A stretch of DNA of 7,747 nucleotides from Pseudomonadota bacterium (GCA_023423775.1 JAFAEZ010000214.1:1-7747), one strand, 5' to 3'; counted from the stretch's first letter, positions 1 to 6,574 are shown. The notes: generated from the sequence alone by a model not told the origin. A program made the numbers and translations.

Positions 1-1
1 C

Positions 2-214
2 ACGCCGGCAGCGGCGCTGCAGGCCGCGCAGGAGGGCGAGGCGATCGCCGTGATCTGCGGCAGCCACGACCCCCATGGCGGCTCGGGCCTGACCCTGTTC
101 GACCGGCTGCACGACGATAGCGGGGCCGTCGTCGCCCATGTCCTCGGCCGCGTCGCACCTGAGGATGCGCGCAAAGCTTGCGGCGCGCCCGCGCAATGCG
201 TAGCTGCGAACGAG
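2..214 (+). CDS. C-terminal part of an unidentified upstream gene (possible hotdog thioesterase); end unclear
   Basis: The frame starting at base 2 is open from the window edge and shows almost exclusive G/C at third positions up to about base 155, so it is very probably coding. The visible residues include GSHDPHGGSGLTLFDRL and AVVAHVLGRV. Their alternating strand pattern resembles the last strands of hotdog-fold acyl-CoA thioesterases, but this is a weak resemblance and I do not recognise the gene firmly. No stop occurs in this frame before the DAHP synthase, whose sequence continues in the same frame. From about base 156 the third-position bias weakens here and is better in the next frame (+1), which ends at a TAG at 201-203. 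The true end could therefore be that TAG after a frame change, or the protein could be joined to the DAHP synthase. The start lies outside the window. Confidence 0.4.
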
Positions 215-1489
215 ATGGAACGGCACGATCTCCAAGGCTGGACTCCGGCCGACTGGCGGCTTCGTCCAGCCGCGCAGATGCCGGTCTATCCCGACGCCGA
301 AATGCTGGCCCAGGTCGAGGCGGAGCTGACGGCCGCGCCGCCGCTCGTCGACGTCGCCGATATCGCCCATCTCAAGAGTCGGTTGGCCGAGGTCGCGGCC
401 GGCCGCGCATTCCTCTTGCAGGGCGGCGACTGCGCCGAGAGCTTCGCGGAATTCGGCGCCGACAAGGTGCGTACCACCTTCAACCTGCTGCTGCAGATGT
501 CGGCTTTGCTCCGCGCCGAGAGCGGCTGCGAGATTGTGCACCTCGCCCGCATCGCCGGCCAGTTCGCCAAGCCGCGTTCGTCGCTGACGGAGACGATCGA
601 CGGCGTCACTTTGCCAAGCTACCGCGGCGACGCGGTCAACGGCGCCGCCTTCACCCATGCGAGCCGCACCCCCGATCCCAATCGTCTGCTCGACGCCTTG
701 CGCCAGGCGCAGGTCACGGTCGAACTGCTCGACGCTTATGCCGCGGCCGCTTATGCGGACCTGCCGGAGCTGCACCGCTCGGTCGGCAGCAAGGAAGCGG
801 CGCGACCGGTGCACATGTTCACCAGCCACGAAGCCTTGCTGCTCAATTACGAGCAGGCGCTGACCCGCTTCGATCCGGAGACCGGCCGCTGGTGGGCGCG
901 CTCGGGCCATATGGTCTGGATCGGGGACCGCACGCGCAGCTTGGATGGCGCCCATGTCGAATATGCGCGCGGTGTCGCCAACCCCGTCGGACTCAAATGC
1001 GGTCCGACGATGGAGCCCGATGAATTGCTCCGGCTGATCGACACGCTCGATCCCGAGAACGAGCCCGGCCGGCTGGTATTGATCGGCCGCTTCGGCGCGG
1101 GCGCGGTCGCCGACCATCTGCCGGCCTTGATGCGGGCGACGCGGCGTGAGGGCCGCAACGCGATCTGGTCGGTCGACCCGATGCACGGCAACACGCGCAG
1201 TGCCGGGGCGCTCAAGACGCGTCTGCTGGGCGATATCGTCGCAGAGATCGAGACCTTCTTCGACATCGCCCATGCCGAGCGCGTCCATGCCGGCGGCGTC
1301 CACCTCGAGATGACCGGGGCCGACGTGACCGAATGCCTCGGCGGCAGCCTCCCCCTCGTCGAGGCCGATTTGCCGCGCCGCTATCTCACCCATTGCGACC
1401 CGCGCCTCAACCGGGCGCAGGCGCTCGACGTGGCGGCGGCGATCGCCAAGGCGCTGGCCAAGCGCCAGCTCCGATCCAACGCGGCATGA
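215..1489 (+). CDS. aroG: Class II 3-deoxy-7-phosphoheptulonate (DAHP) synthase, short form
   Basis: Condenses phosphoenolpyruvate and erythrose 4-phosphate to DAHP, the first step of the shikimate pathway, in the cytosol. The 424 residues keep the class II active site: the GGDC metal cysteine (C73), RIAGQFAKPRS (R112, K119-S122), GDRTR (R239), GLKCGP (K261), R292, DPMHGN (H324), HLEMTG (E365) and CDPRLN (D395). The start is placed at ATG 215 because the usual N-terminus (DLQGWTPADWR) follows directly. The frame is open further upstream, so a longer or fused protein is possible. Between H187 and FTSHE (from F202) only about 15 residues remain, where the long bacterial enzymes I recall carry roughly 50. 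That region supports oligomer contacts and allosteric sites in long enzymes. The protein therefore resembles the short, PhzC-like type, which is less feedback-sensitive. It overlaps aroA by 4 bases. Confidence 0.93.
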   Translation: MERHDLQGWTPADWRLRPAAQMPVYPDAEMLAQVEAELTAAPPLVDVADIAHLKSRLAEVAAGRAFLLQGGDCAESFAEFGADKVRTTFNLLLQMSALLRAESGCEIVHLARIAGQFAKPRSSLTETIDGVTLPSYRGDAVNGAAFTHASRTPDPNRLLDALRQAQVTVELLDAYAAAAYADLPELHRSVGSKEAARPVHMFTSHEALLLNYEQALTRFDPETGRWWARSGHMVWIGDRTRSLDGAHVEYARGVANPVGLKCGPTMEPDELLRLIDTLDPENEPGRLVLIGRFGAGAVADHLPALMRATRREGRNAIWSVDPMHGNTRSAGALKTRLLGDIVAEIETFFDIAHAERVHAGGVHLEMTGADVTECLGGSLPLVEADLPRRYLTHCDPRLNRAQALDVAAAIAKALAKRQLRSNAA

Positions 1490-2805
1490 ACGGCGCCGCG
1501 CTCCTTCGCGACGACGATCGTCTCGTGGCGTCGCCGTCGCCGGGGCTGCAGGGCGAGATCGAGGTACCGGGCGACAAGAGCATGTCACACCGCGCGCTCA
1601 TCCTCGGCGGCCTGGCCGAAGGCGAGACCCTGATCCACGGCCTGCTCGAAGGCCAGGACGTCCTTCACACCGCCGCCGCGGTGCGCGCGTTCGGCGCCAC
1701 CGTCGAGCGGATCGAGCCCGGTACGTGGCGGGTGATCGGCGCGCCCTGGCACAGCCCGGCCGCCCCGGTCGATTGCGGCAATAGTGGCACCGGCGCACGC
1801 CTGCTGATGGGCGCTGCGGCCGGATTCCCGCTCGAAGTTACCTTCACCGGTGACATATCGCTCAGCCGCCGGCCGATGGACCGGGTGCTCGATCCGCTGC
1901 GCGACATGGGCGCCGCCGTCGATGCTTCTGCGGGCGGCACGCTGCCGATCACGATCAGGGGCGGCGCCCTCTCCGGCATCCGCTACCGCAACATTAAGGC
2001 GTCCGCCCAGGTCAAGTCGGCGATCCTGCTCGCCGGCCTGCGCGCGCCGGGCACGGTCCAGGTAATCGAGCCCGCGCCCAGCCGCGACCACACCGAGCGG
2101 ATGCTGCGCGCCTTCGGTTGCGACGTGGAGATTGCCGACGGGGCCGTCCGCCTCGGCCAGCGCCGCAAGCTCGTCGGCACCGAAATTCACGTCCCTGGCG
2201 ACCCATCCTCGGCCGCTTTCCCGCTCGTCGCCGCTTTGGTCGCGCAGGGCTCGGCGCTCACGATCCGCTCGGTGATGATCAATCCGCATCGCGACGGACT
2301 GTTCACCACGCTCCGCGAAATGGGCGCCGACCTCCGCCTCGAGAATGAGCGGCTGCTCGGCGGCGAGACGGTCGCAGACCTGAGCGTCCGCTTCGGCCCG
2401 CTGCGCGGCGTCGAGGTCCCGCCCGAGCGCGCGCCTTCGATGATCGACGAGTTCCCGATCCTCGCCATCGCCGCCGCCTTCGCCAGTGGGCGCACTCGCA
2501 TGCACGGCCTCGCCGAGCTGCGCGTCAAGGAGAGCGACCGGCTCGCCGCGATGATCGACGGCCTCAACGCCTGCGGGATCGACGCCTTCGCCCAAGGCGA
2601 CAGCCTGGTGGTCGAGGGCCAAGGCGGGCCGCCCCCGGGCGGCGCCGGCATCGCCGCCCATCACGATCACCGCATCGCGATGAGCTTCCTCGTGCTGGGC
2701 CTTGCCGCGCAGGCGCCGGTCGAAGTTGATTCCGCCGGCATGATCGCCACCAGCTTCCCCGGCTTTGCTCGGTTGATGCGCGCAATTGGAGGAGATGTCG
2801 CATGA
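1486..2805 (+). CDS. aroA: 3-phosphoshikimate 1-carboxyvinyltransferase (EPSP synthase), class II
   Basis: Transfers the enolpyruvyl group of PEP to shikimate 3-phosphate, the sixth shikimate step. The 439-residue protein starts at ATG 1486, whose ATGA overlaps the DAHP synthase stop, implying translational coupling. Visible motifs are GDKSMSHR (K31, S32), the PEP loop GNSGTGAR (N99-R105), RRPM (128-131), SAQVK (173-177), SRDHTE (199-204), MIDEFP (D321), RVKESDR (E349) and HDHRIAMS (H393-R396). RDHTE and SAQVK are hallmarks of the class II (CP4-like) EPSP synthases. At the fourth class II signature (N-x-T-R) it reads NPHR (266-269). The CP4 residue Ala100, linked to glyphosate tolerance, corresponds by eye to Gly101 here. 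In many alphaproteobacteria aroA sits with cmk and rpsA, so its place inside an aro operon is unusual. The length is normal. Confidence 0.97.
   Translation: MNGAALLRDDDRLVASPSPGLQGEIEVPGDKSMSHRALILGGLAEGETLIHGLLEGQDVLHTAAAVRAFGATVERIEPGTWRVIGAPWHSPAAPVDCGNSGTGARLLMGAAAGFPLEVTFTGDISLSRRPMDRVLDPLRDMGAAVDASAGGTLPITIRGGALSGIRYRNIKASAQVKSAILLAGLRAPGTVQVIEPAPSRDHTERMLRAFGCDVEIADGAVRLGQRRKLVGTEIHVPGDPSSAAFPLVAALVAQGSALTIRSVMINPHRDGLFTTLREMGADLRLENERLLGGETVADLSVRFGPLRGVEVPPERAPSMIDEFPILAIAAAFASGRTRMHGLAELRVKESDRLAAMIDGLNACGIDAFAQGDSLVVEGQGGPPPGGAGIAAHHDHRIAMSFLVLGLAAQAPVEVDSAGMIATSFPGFARLMRAIGGDVA
2788..2794 (+). promoter_or_regulatory. Shine-Dalgarno for pheA inside the 3' end of aroA
   Basis: GGAGGAG lies 7 bases before the pheA ATG at 2802, within the last codons of aroA. 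It supports the 2802 start and independent loading of ribosomes on the small dehydratase gene, in addition to coupling through the ATGA overlap. Confidence 0.7.
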
Positions 2806-3329
2806 GGATCGCCTATCAGGGCCTGCCCGGCGCGTTCTCGCATGAGGCCTGCCTGACCTTCCTTCCCGACGCCGAGCCGTGGGGCCGCGCGACCTTCGCC
2901 GAGGTGATCGATGCCGTGCTTCATGGCGACACCGAACTCGGCATCCTGCCCTACGAGAATAATGCGGTCGGCCCGGTCGAGGAGGTGCAGGCTCTGCTTG
3001 CCGATAGCCCGCTCGCCGTCATTGCACGCCACCAGTTGCCGATACGCATGCATCTGCTCGGACTGCCGGGAACCGACCTGGCCGAAGTCACCACCGCGGT
3101 CAGTCATCCGATGGCGCTCAAGCAATGCGTGGAGACGCTCGGCCGGATGGGCCTTTTGATGCAGCCGGCCAGCAACACGGCCGTGGCGGCCCAGGCTCTG
3201 TCCGATCCCAACAAGGCGGTGATCGCCTCCGAAGCTGCCGCCGAAGCTTTCGGTCTCGTCATCCTGCGGCGCGATGTCCATGATCACCCCGATAATGCCA
3301 CGACCTTCGTTGTGCTGGCGCGGGCATGA
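2802..3329 (+). CDS. pheA: Prephenate dehydratase, catalytic domain only (no ACT domain)
   Basis: Predicted to convert prephenate to phenylpyruvate, the committed step to phenylalanine. The 175 residues cover one complete PDT domain: AYQGLPGAFSHEA at the N-terminus, PYEN near the middle of the first half, SHP and QC near residues 103-110, SNTAVAA, IASEAAAEAFGL, and a final NATTFVVLARA. The protein stops directly after the catalytic domain. Usual monofunctional enzymes run to about 270-300 residues with a C-terminal ACT domain that binds Phe. The stop is tied into an ATGA overlap with aroC, so this is not a late frameshift. The family TRF triplet reads TTF: the catalytic Thr (T167) is kept, but the following Arg is Thr (T168). 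Prephenate decarboxylases such as BacA are also ACT-less relatives, but they lack that Thr as I recall, so dehydratase is preferred. Confidence 0.88.
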   Translation: MRIAYQGLPGAFSHEACLTFLPDAEPWGRATFAEVIDAVLHGDTELGILPYENNAVGPVEEVQALLADSPLAVIARHQLPIRMHLLGLPGTDLAEVTTAVSHPMALKQCVETLGRMGLLMQPASNTAVAAQALSDPNKAVIASEAAAEAFGLVILRRDVHDHPDNATTFVVLARA

Positions 3330-4396
3330 GCGTCAACAGTTTCGGCCGCCTGTTCCGTTTCACCACCTGGGGCGAAAGCCACGGGCCGGCAATCGGCGCG
3401 GTGGTAGACGGCTGCCCGCCGGGCCTGGCCCTGAGCGAAGCGGACATCCAGCCCTGGCTCGACCGGCGTCGGCCGGGGGCTTCGCGCTTCACCACCCAGC
3501 GCCGCGAGCCGGACGCCGTGCGCATCCTTTCGGGTGTGTTCGAGGGCCGCACGACCGGCACGCCGATCAGCCTGATGATCGACAATGTCGACCAGCGCTC
3601 GAAGGATTATGCCGAGGTCGCGCAGGCCTATCGCCCGGGCCACGCCGATTACGCCTATGACGCCAAATACGGCCTGCGCGACTGGCGCGGCGGCGGCCGC
3701 AGCTCGGCGCGCGAGACCGCATCGCGGGTCGCCGCCGGCGCGGTCGCGCGGCTGGTGATCCCCGAGGTTGCGATCCGGGCCTATGTCGTCGAACTCGGCG
3801 GCGACGCGATCGATCGCGTTGCGCATGACGACGCCGAGATCGACCGCAACCCCTTCTTCTGCCCCGATCCCGCAGCCGCCGCGCGCTGGGAGGGCCTGGT
3901 CGACGCCGCGCGCAAGGGCGGCTCGTCGCTCGGTGCCGTGATCGAATGCGTCGCGACCGGCGTCCCCGCCGGCTGGGGCGCCCCGCTTTACGCCAAGCTC
4001 GATGCCGCGCTCGCAGGCGCGATGATGTCGATCAACGCGGTCAAAGGCGTCGAGATCGGCGACGGCTTCGCCGCGGCGCGGCTGCGCGGCGAGGACAATG
4101 CCGATGCGATGCGGGCCGGTACCGACGGCGAGCCCGCCTTCCTCTCCAACCATGCCGGCGGGGTGACGGGCGGCATCGCCACGGGTCAGCCGGTGGTGGT
4201 GCGGATCGCCTTCAAGCCGACCAGCTCGATCCTGACGCCGGTGCCGACCATCGACCGCACCGGGGCCGAGACCGAGATCAGCACCAAGGGCCGGCACGAT
4301 CCCTGCGTCGGCATCCGCGGCGCGCCCGTCGTCGAGGCGATGATGGCGCTGGTCCTGGCCGACCAGAAACTGCTCCACCGGGCGCAGTGCGGATGA
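3326..4396 (+). CDS. aroC: Chorismate synthase
   Basis: Catalyses the FMN-dependent anti-1,4 elimination of phosphate from EPSP to give chorismate, the branch-point intermediate. The 356 residues match the normal family length. Conserved blocks are TTWGESHGPA (residues 14-22), RPGHADY (103-109), GGGRSSARET (R125), the GWGAPLYAKLD segment, SNHAGG, and the C-terminal GRHDPCVGIRG with PVVEAM. The start at ATG 3326 overlaps the pheA stop by 4 bases, and the C-terminal codons overlap the aroB start in the same way. The sequence reads like a sphingomonad AroC throughout, which is the main basis for the taxonomic guess. Confidence 0.98.
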   Translation: MSVNSFGRLFRFTTWGESHGPAIGAVVDGCPPGLALSEADIQPWLDRRRPGASRFTTQRREPDAVRILSGVFEGRTTGTPISLMIDNVDQRSKDYAEVAQAYRPGHADYAYDAKYGLRDWRGGGRSSARETASRVAAGAVARLVIPEVAIRAYVVELGGDAIDRVAHDDAEIDRNPFFCPDPAAAARWEGLVDAARKGGSSLGAVIECVATGVPAGWGAPLYAKLDAALAGAMMSINAVKGVEIGDGFAAARLRGEDNADAMRAGTDGEPAFLSNHAGGVTGGIATGQPVVVRIAFKPTSSILTPVPTIDRTGAETEISTKGRHDPCVGIRGAPVVEAMMALVLADQKLLHRAQCG

Positions 4397-5487
4397 CGAC
4401 GATCCCGGTCGCGCTCGGCGAGCGCAGCTACGAGGTCCGGATCGAGGAGGGTGCGCTGGAGCGCGCCGCCGATCATTTTGCCCCGTTCGCGCGCGACGGC
4501 CGGCTCGTGATCGTCACCGACGAGAATGTCTGGGCGGCGCAAGGCGAACGCCTTCGGCGCGGCCTCGGCGCGATCCAGGCCGTGCCCATCGTCCTACCCC
4601 CCGGCGAGGGCAGCAAGAGCTGGGCGACGCTCGCCGGTCTGGTCGACCGCCTTCTCGATGCGGGCCTCGAGCGCACCGACCATCTCGTCGCGTTCGGCGG
4701 CGGCGTGATCGGCGATCTGGCCGGCTTCGCCGCTGCGATCCTCAACCGCGGAATCGGCTTCGTCCAGATCCCGACCAGCCTGCTCGCCCAGGTCGACAGC
4801 TCGGTCGGCGGCAAGACCGGCATCAACGTGCCCGCAGGCAAGAATCTGGTCGGCGCCTTTCACCAGCCCGCGCTCGTGCTGATCGATCCGCTGGTGCTCG
4901 AGACGCTCGATCCGCGCCAACTCCGCGCCGGCTATGCCGAGATCGTCAAATACGCGCTGATCGAGGACGCCCCGTTCTTCGAGTGGCTGGATGCGAGCGG
5001 GCCGGCGTTGCTCGCCGGCGACGCCCATGCGCGCCGCCATGCGATCGCCACCAGCGTCGCCGGCAAGGCCGGGATCGTCGCCCGCGACGAGCGCGAAACG
5101 GCGGGCGTGCGCGCCTTACTCAACCTCGGCCATACGTTCGGCCACTCGCTCGAGGCCGAGACGGGCTTCTCCGACCGGCTCCTCCACGGCGAGGCGGTCG
5201 CGGCGGGCATGGCGCTGGCCTTCGCTTTTTCGGCCGAACGAGGCCTTTGTGCAGACGCCGATGTCGGACGCGTCCGCGCCCACCTTGCGGCGTCCGGCCT
5301 TCCGACCGGGCTGCGCGAAGCCGGCATCTCGGCGAGCGGGCAAAAGCTGGTCGATCATATGATGCTCGACAAGAAGAAGGAGGGCGGCCGCATTCCCTTC
5401 ATCCTCGCCCGCCGCATCGGCCAGGCGTTCGTAGACCGCGACGTCGCGCTGCCCGACGTCGCCTCCTTCCTCGACCGCCACGGCTGA
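4393..5487 (+). CDS. aroB: 3-dehydroquinate synthase
   Basis: Cyclises DAHP to 3-dehydroquinate, the second shikimate step, using NAD and a divalent metal. The 364-residue protein starts at ATG 4393, which overlaps the aroC stop as ATGA. An open frame extends far upstream inside aroC, but that part is a shadow with Arg-rich composition. Motifs seen are the NAD-binding loop GGGVIGDLAGF (from G102), QVDSSVGGKTGIN (about 133-145), and the metal ligands in AEIVKYALI (E183), LNLGHTFGH (H247) and LHGEAVAAGM (H265). MLDKKKEGG near the C-terminus is also typical. In many proteobacteria aroB sits next to aroK. No shikimate kinase is next to it here. Confidence 0.97.
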   Translation: MTTIPVALGERSYEVRIEEGALERAADHFAPFARDGRLVIVTDENVWAAQGERLRRGLGAIQAVPIVLPPGEGSKSWATLAGLVDRLLDAGLERTDHLVAFGGGVIGDLAGFAAAILNRGIGFVQIPTSLLAQVDSSVGGKTGINVPAGKNLVGAFHQPALVLIDPLVLETLDPRQLRAGYAEIVKYALIEDAPFFEWLDASGPALLAGDAHARRHAIATSVAGKAGIVARDERETAGVRALLNLGHTFGHSLEAETGFSDRLLHGEAVAAGMALAFAFSAERGLCADADVGRVRAHLAASGLPTGLREAGISASGQKLVDHMMLDKKKEGGRIPFILARRIGQAFVDRDVALPDVASFLDRHG

Positions 5488-5490
5488 GCC

Positions 5491-6321
5491 ATGGGCGCGC
5501 CCTATGCCGAAGTGATCGGCGACCCGATCGCTCAATCCCAATCGCCGCTCATCCATCGCCACTGGCTCGACGCGACGGGCGCGCCCGGGGAGTATCGCGC
5601 TACCCGCGTCGCGCCCGGCGACCTCGCCGACTATCTCGCGTCACGGCGTGCCGATCCCGATTGGCGCGGTTGCAACGTCACCATGCCGCTAAAGGCCGCT
5701 GTCATCCCCTTTCTCGACCGGATTGACCCCGCCGCCGCCGCGATCGGTGCCGTCAACTGCATCGTCCGCTGCCCGGATGGTCTCACCGGTCGCAACACCG
5801 ACGTCGAGGGGATCGCGGCCGCGCTGGGCGGCCTGTCTTTGACCGGAACGAAAGTCGCGGTGATCGGCGCCGGCGGGGCAGCCCGCGCCGCGCTCCACTA
5901 TCTGCGTGACCAGAAGGTGGCTTTGGTCGCCCTCCTGATCCGCGATCCGCTGAAGGCCGCCGAATTGCGCTGCGCCGAAGGGCCGACGCGGGTCGAAATC
6001 TCGCCGTTCGGCCGCGCCCAGGCCGCGCTCCGCGATGCGCGTCTGATCGTCAACGCCAGCCCGCTCGGCATGGCGGGGAAGGATCCGATGCCGCCCGCCC
6101 TCCTCGCCGCCGTCGCCGCCTACGCCCCCGGCGCGGCACTGTTCGACATGGTCTACAAGCCGCTAGACACCGAACTCCTTGCCGCCGGACGGGCCGATGG
6201 CGTCGCAACGATAGACGGCCTTGTCATGCTGATCGGCCAGGCCCGCGCCGCCTTCGAAGCCTTCTTCAATGCGTCCGCCCCGCATGACGACGACCGCCTT
6301 CGCGCCTTGCTCACCGCATAA
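5491..6321 (+). CDS. aroE: Shikimate dehydrogenase
   Basis: Reduces 3-dehydroshikimate to shikimate with a nicotinamide cofactor. The 276 residues begin 3 bases after aroB with no strong Shine-Dalgarno, so translation probably depends on coupling. Visible motifs are GDPIAQSQSPLIH at the N-terminus, CNVTMPLK with catalytic Lys68 (usually PHK; Leu67 replaces His), AVN (N89), NTD with catalytic D104, and the dinucleotide-binding GAGGAARA (126-133). DGLVMLIGQA lies near the C-terminus. The segment that usually reads NRT plus a basic residue and contacts the NADP phosphate reads IRDPLK (150-155), so cofactor preference might differ. This is the last gene of the operon. No terminator follows it in the 37 bases before the next promoter. 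Confidence 0.95.
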   Translation: MGAPYAEVIGDPIAQSQSPLIHRHWLDATGAPGEYRATRVAPGDLADYLASRRADPDWRGCNVTMPLKAAVIPFLDRIDPAAAAIGAVNCIVRCPDGLTGRNTDVEGIAAALGGLSLTGTKVAVIGAGGAARAALHYLRDQKVALVALLIRDPLKAAELRCAEGPTRVEISPFGRAQAALRDARLIVNASPLGMAGKDPMPPALLAAVAAYAPGAALFDMVYKPLDTELLAAGRADGVATIDGLVMLIGQARAAFEAFFNASAPHDDDRLRALLTA

Positions 6322-6358
6322 AGCCCCGGTTCATTCGCCAACTGCGACATTGGAGCGG

Positions 6359-6387
6359 TTGACAGGATCCCGATCCTCCAGTCTGAT
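6359..6387 (+). promoter_or_regulatory. Promoter for the leader-phhA unit
   Basis: A perfect TTGACA (6359-6364) is followed after 17 bases by TCTGAT (6382-6387), which matches 4 of 6 positions of the -10 consensus. A strong TTGAC box with a weak -10 is common in alphaproteobacteria. The predicted start falls at about 6392-6396, on the ATGs that open the leader ORF. The leader may therefore be translated from a leaderless transcript, as known for trpL of Sinorhizobium meliloti. No other promoter of this quality was seen between aroE and phhA. Confidence 0.6.
6364..6377. repeat. Inverted repeat in the promoter spacer (possible operator)
   Basis: AGGATC-CC-GATCCT is a perfect 6-base dyad with a 2-base centre. 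It lies between the -35 and -10 boxes, starting on the last base of TTGACA. Being upstream of the predicted transcription start, it would act as DNA, not as an RNA hairpin. That position would suit a repressor site, but no regulator is seen in the window and a chance occurrence is quite possible. Confidence 0.35.
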
Positions 6388-6394
6388 GGTGATG

Positions 6395-6499
6395 ATGACG
6401 CACATTCTCCCTGCCGCCCGCGAGGCCTCTGCGCTCCGCCGCGCCGGCTCGGCTGCGTCCTATCTCTATTATCGCACCGCCCGGGCGGACACGGACTGA
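6395..6499 (+). CDS. Leader peptide with Tyr control codons (phhA attenuator)
   Basis: A 34-residue ORF, MTHILPAAREASALRRAGS followed by AASYLYYRTARADTD, ends at TGA 6497-6499. Three of four consecutive codons at 6461-6472 are Tyr (TAT CTC TAT TAT). There are no Phe or Trp codons. In-frame ATGs at 6386 and 6392 would add 3 or 1 residues; 6395 is preferred because it sits at the predicted transcription start. There is no clear Shine-Dalgarno, which agrees with leaderless initiation. The Tyr run sits 8 codons before the stop, so a ribosome waiting there leaves 6481-6488 free, while one that reaches the stop covers it. The peptide has no expected function of its own; its translation is the sensor. 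The frame is open further upstream into aroE, but the promoter excludes that longer ORF. Confidence 0.7.
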   Translation: MTHILPAAREASALRRAGSAASYLYYRTARADTD

Positions 6500-6526
6500 C
6501 GCGCGCCAAAAGCACGCCGATCTTCG

Positions 6527-6558
6527 AGCCCCGCCCGGTCCTCCAGGCGGGGTTTTTT
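6527..6558 (+). terminator. Intrinsic terminator of the attenuator
   Basis: CCCCGCC (6529-6535) pairs perfectly with GGCGGGG (6546-6552), extended by an A-T and a G-U pair, around a 10-base loop. It is followed at once by six T (6553-6558). It lies after the leader stop and 25 bases before the phhA ATG, so it acts within the phhA transcript's leader and not as the end of aroE. Confidence 0.85.
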
Positions 6559-6567
6559 CTTATGCCA

Positions 6568-6574
6568 AGAAGGA
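6568..6574 (+). promoter_or_regulatory. Shine-Dalgarno of phhA
   Basis: AGAAGGA lies 9 bases before ATG 6584, beyond the terminator's T run and not sequestered by either attenuator structure. This points to control of transcription and not of translation, and fixes the phhA start. Confidence 0.7.

Larger units (their letters stand above)
6395..6560 (+). promoter_or_regulatory. Tyrosine-responsive ribosome-mediated transcription attenuator
   Basis: Four RNA segments can be assigned. Segment 1, CCGCCCG (6414-6420), pairs with CGGGCGG (6482-6488). Segment 2, CCGGGCGG (6481-6488), pairs over 8 perfect bases with segment 3, CCGCCCGG (6531-6538), forming an antiterminator. Segment 3 also belongs to the terminator stem with segment 4, GGCGGGG (6546-6552). 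The two structures share 6531-6535 and exclude each other. Stalling at the Tyr codons (6461-6472) leaves segment 2 free to pair with 3, so phhA is read. Efficient Tyr decoding brings the ribosome to the stop at 6497 over segment 2, and the terminator forms. This is the classical trp/phe attenuator logic with Tyr as the sensed amino acid. It is inferred from pairing alone. Confidence 0.72.

Noticed and set aside
1585..2670. Long open frame on the minus strand opposite aroA
   Set aside because: It is a mirror of the G/C-rich third positions of aroA, has no recognisable motifs, and lies fully within a certain gene.
2802..3329. BacA-type prephenate decarboxylase instead of dehydratase
   Set aside because: The catalytic Thr of the TRF triplet is kept (T167), and the gene sits in a Phe-directed operon. 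The Arg to Thr change alone is not enough to change the call.
3284..4378. Long open frame on the minus strand opposite aroC
   Set aside because: Same cause: composition shadow of aroC, with low-complexity Gly/Ala/Arg/Asp content and no family motif.
6269..6385. Upstream extension of the leader ORF into aroE (76 codons in all)
   Set aside because: It would start inside aroE and upstream of the TTGACA promoter. Only the part after the predicted transcription start fits an attenuator.
6477..6488. 12-base palindrome CCGCCCGGGCGG as an operator
   Set aside because: It lies inside the leader ORF and is better explained as segment 2 of the attenuator overlapping its own complement.
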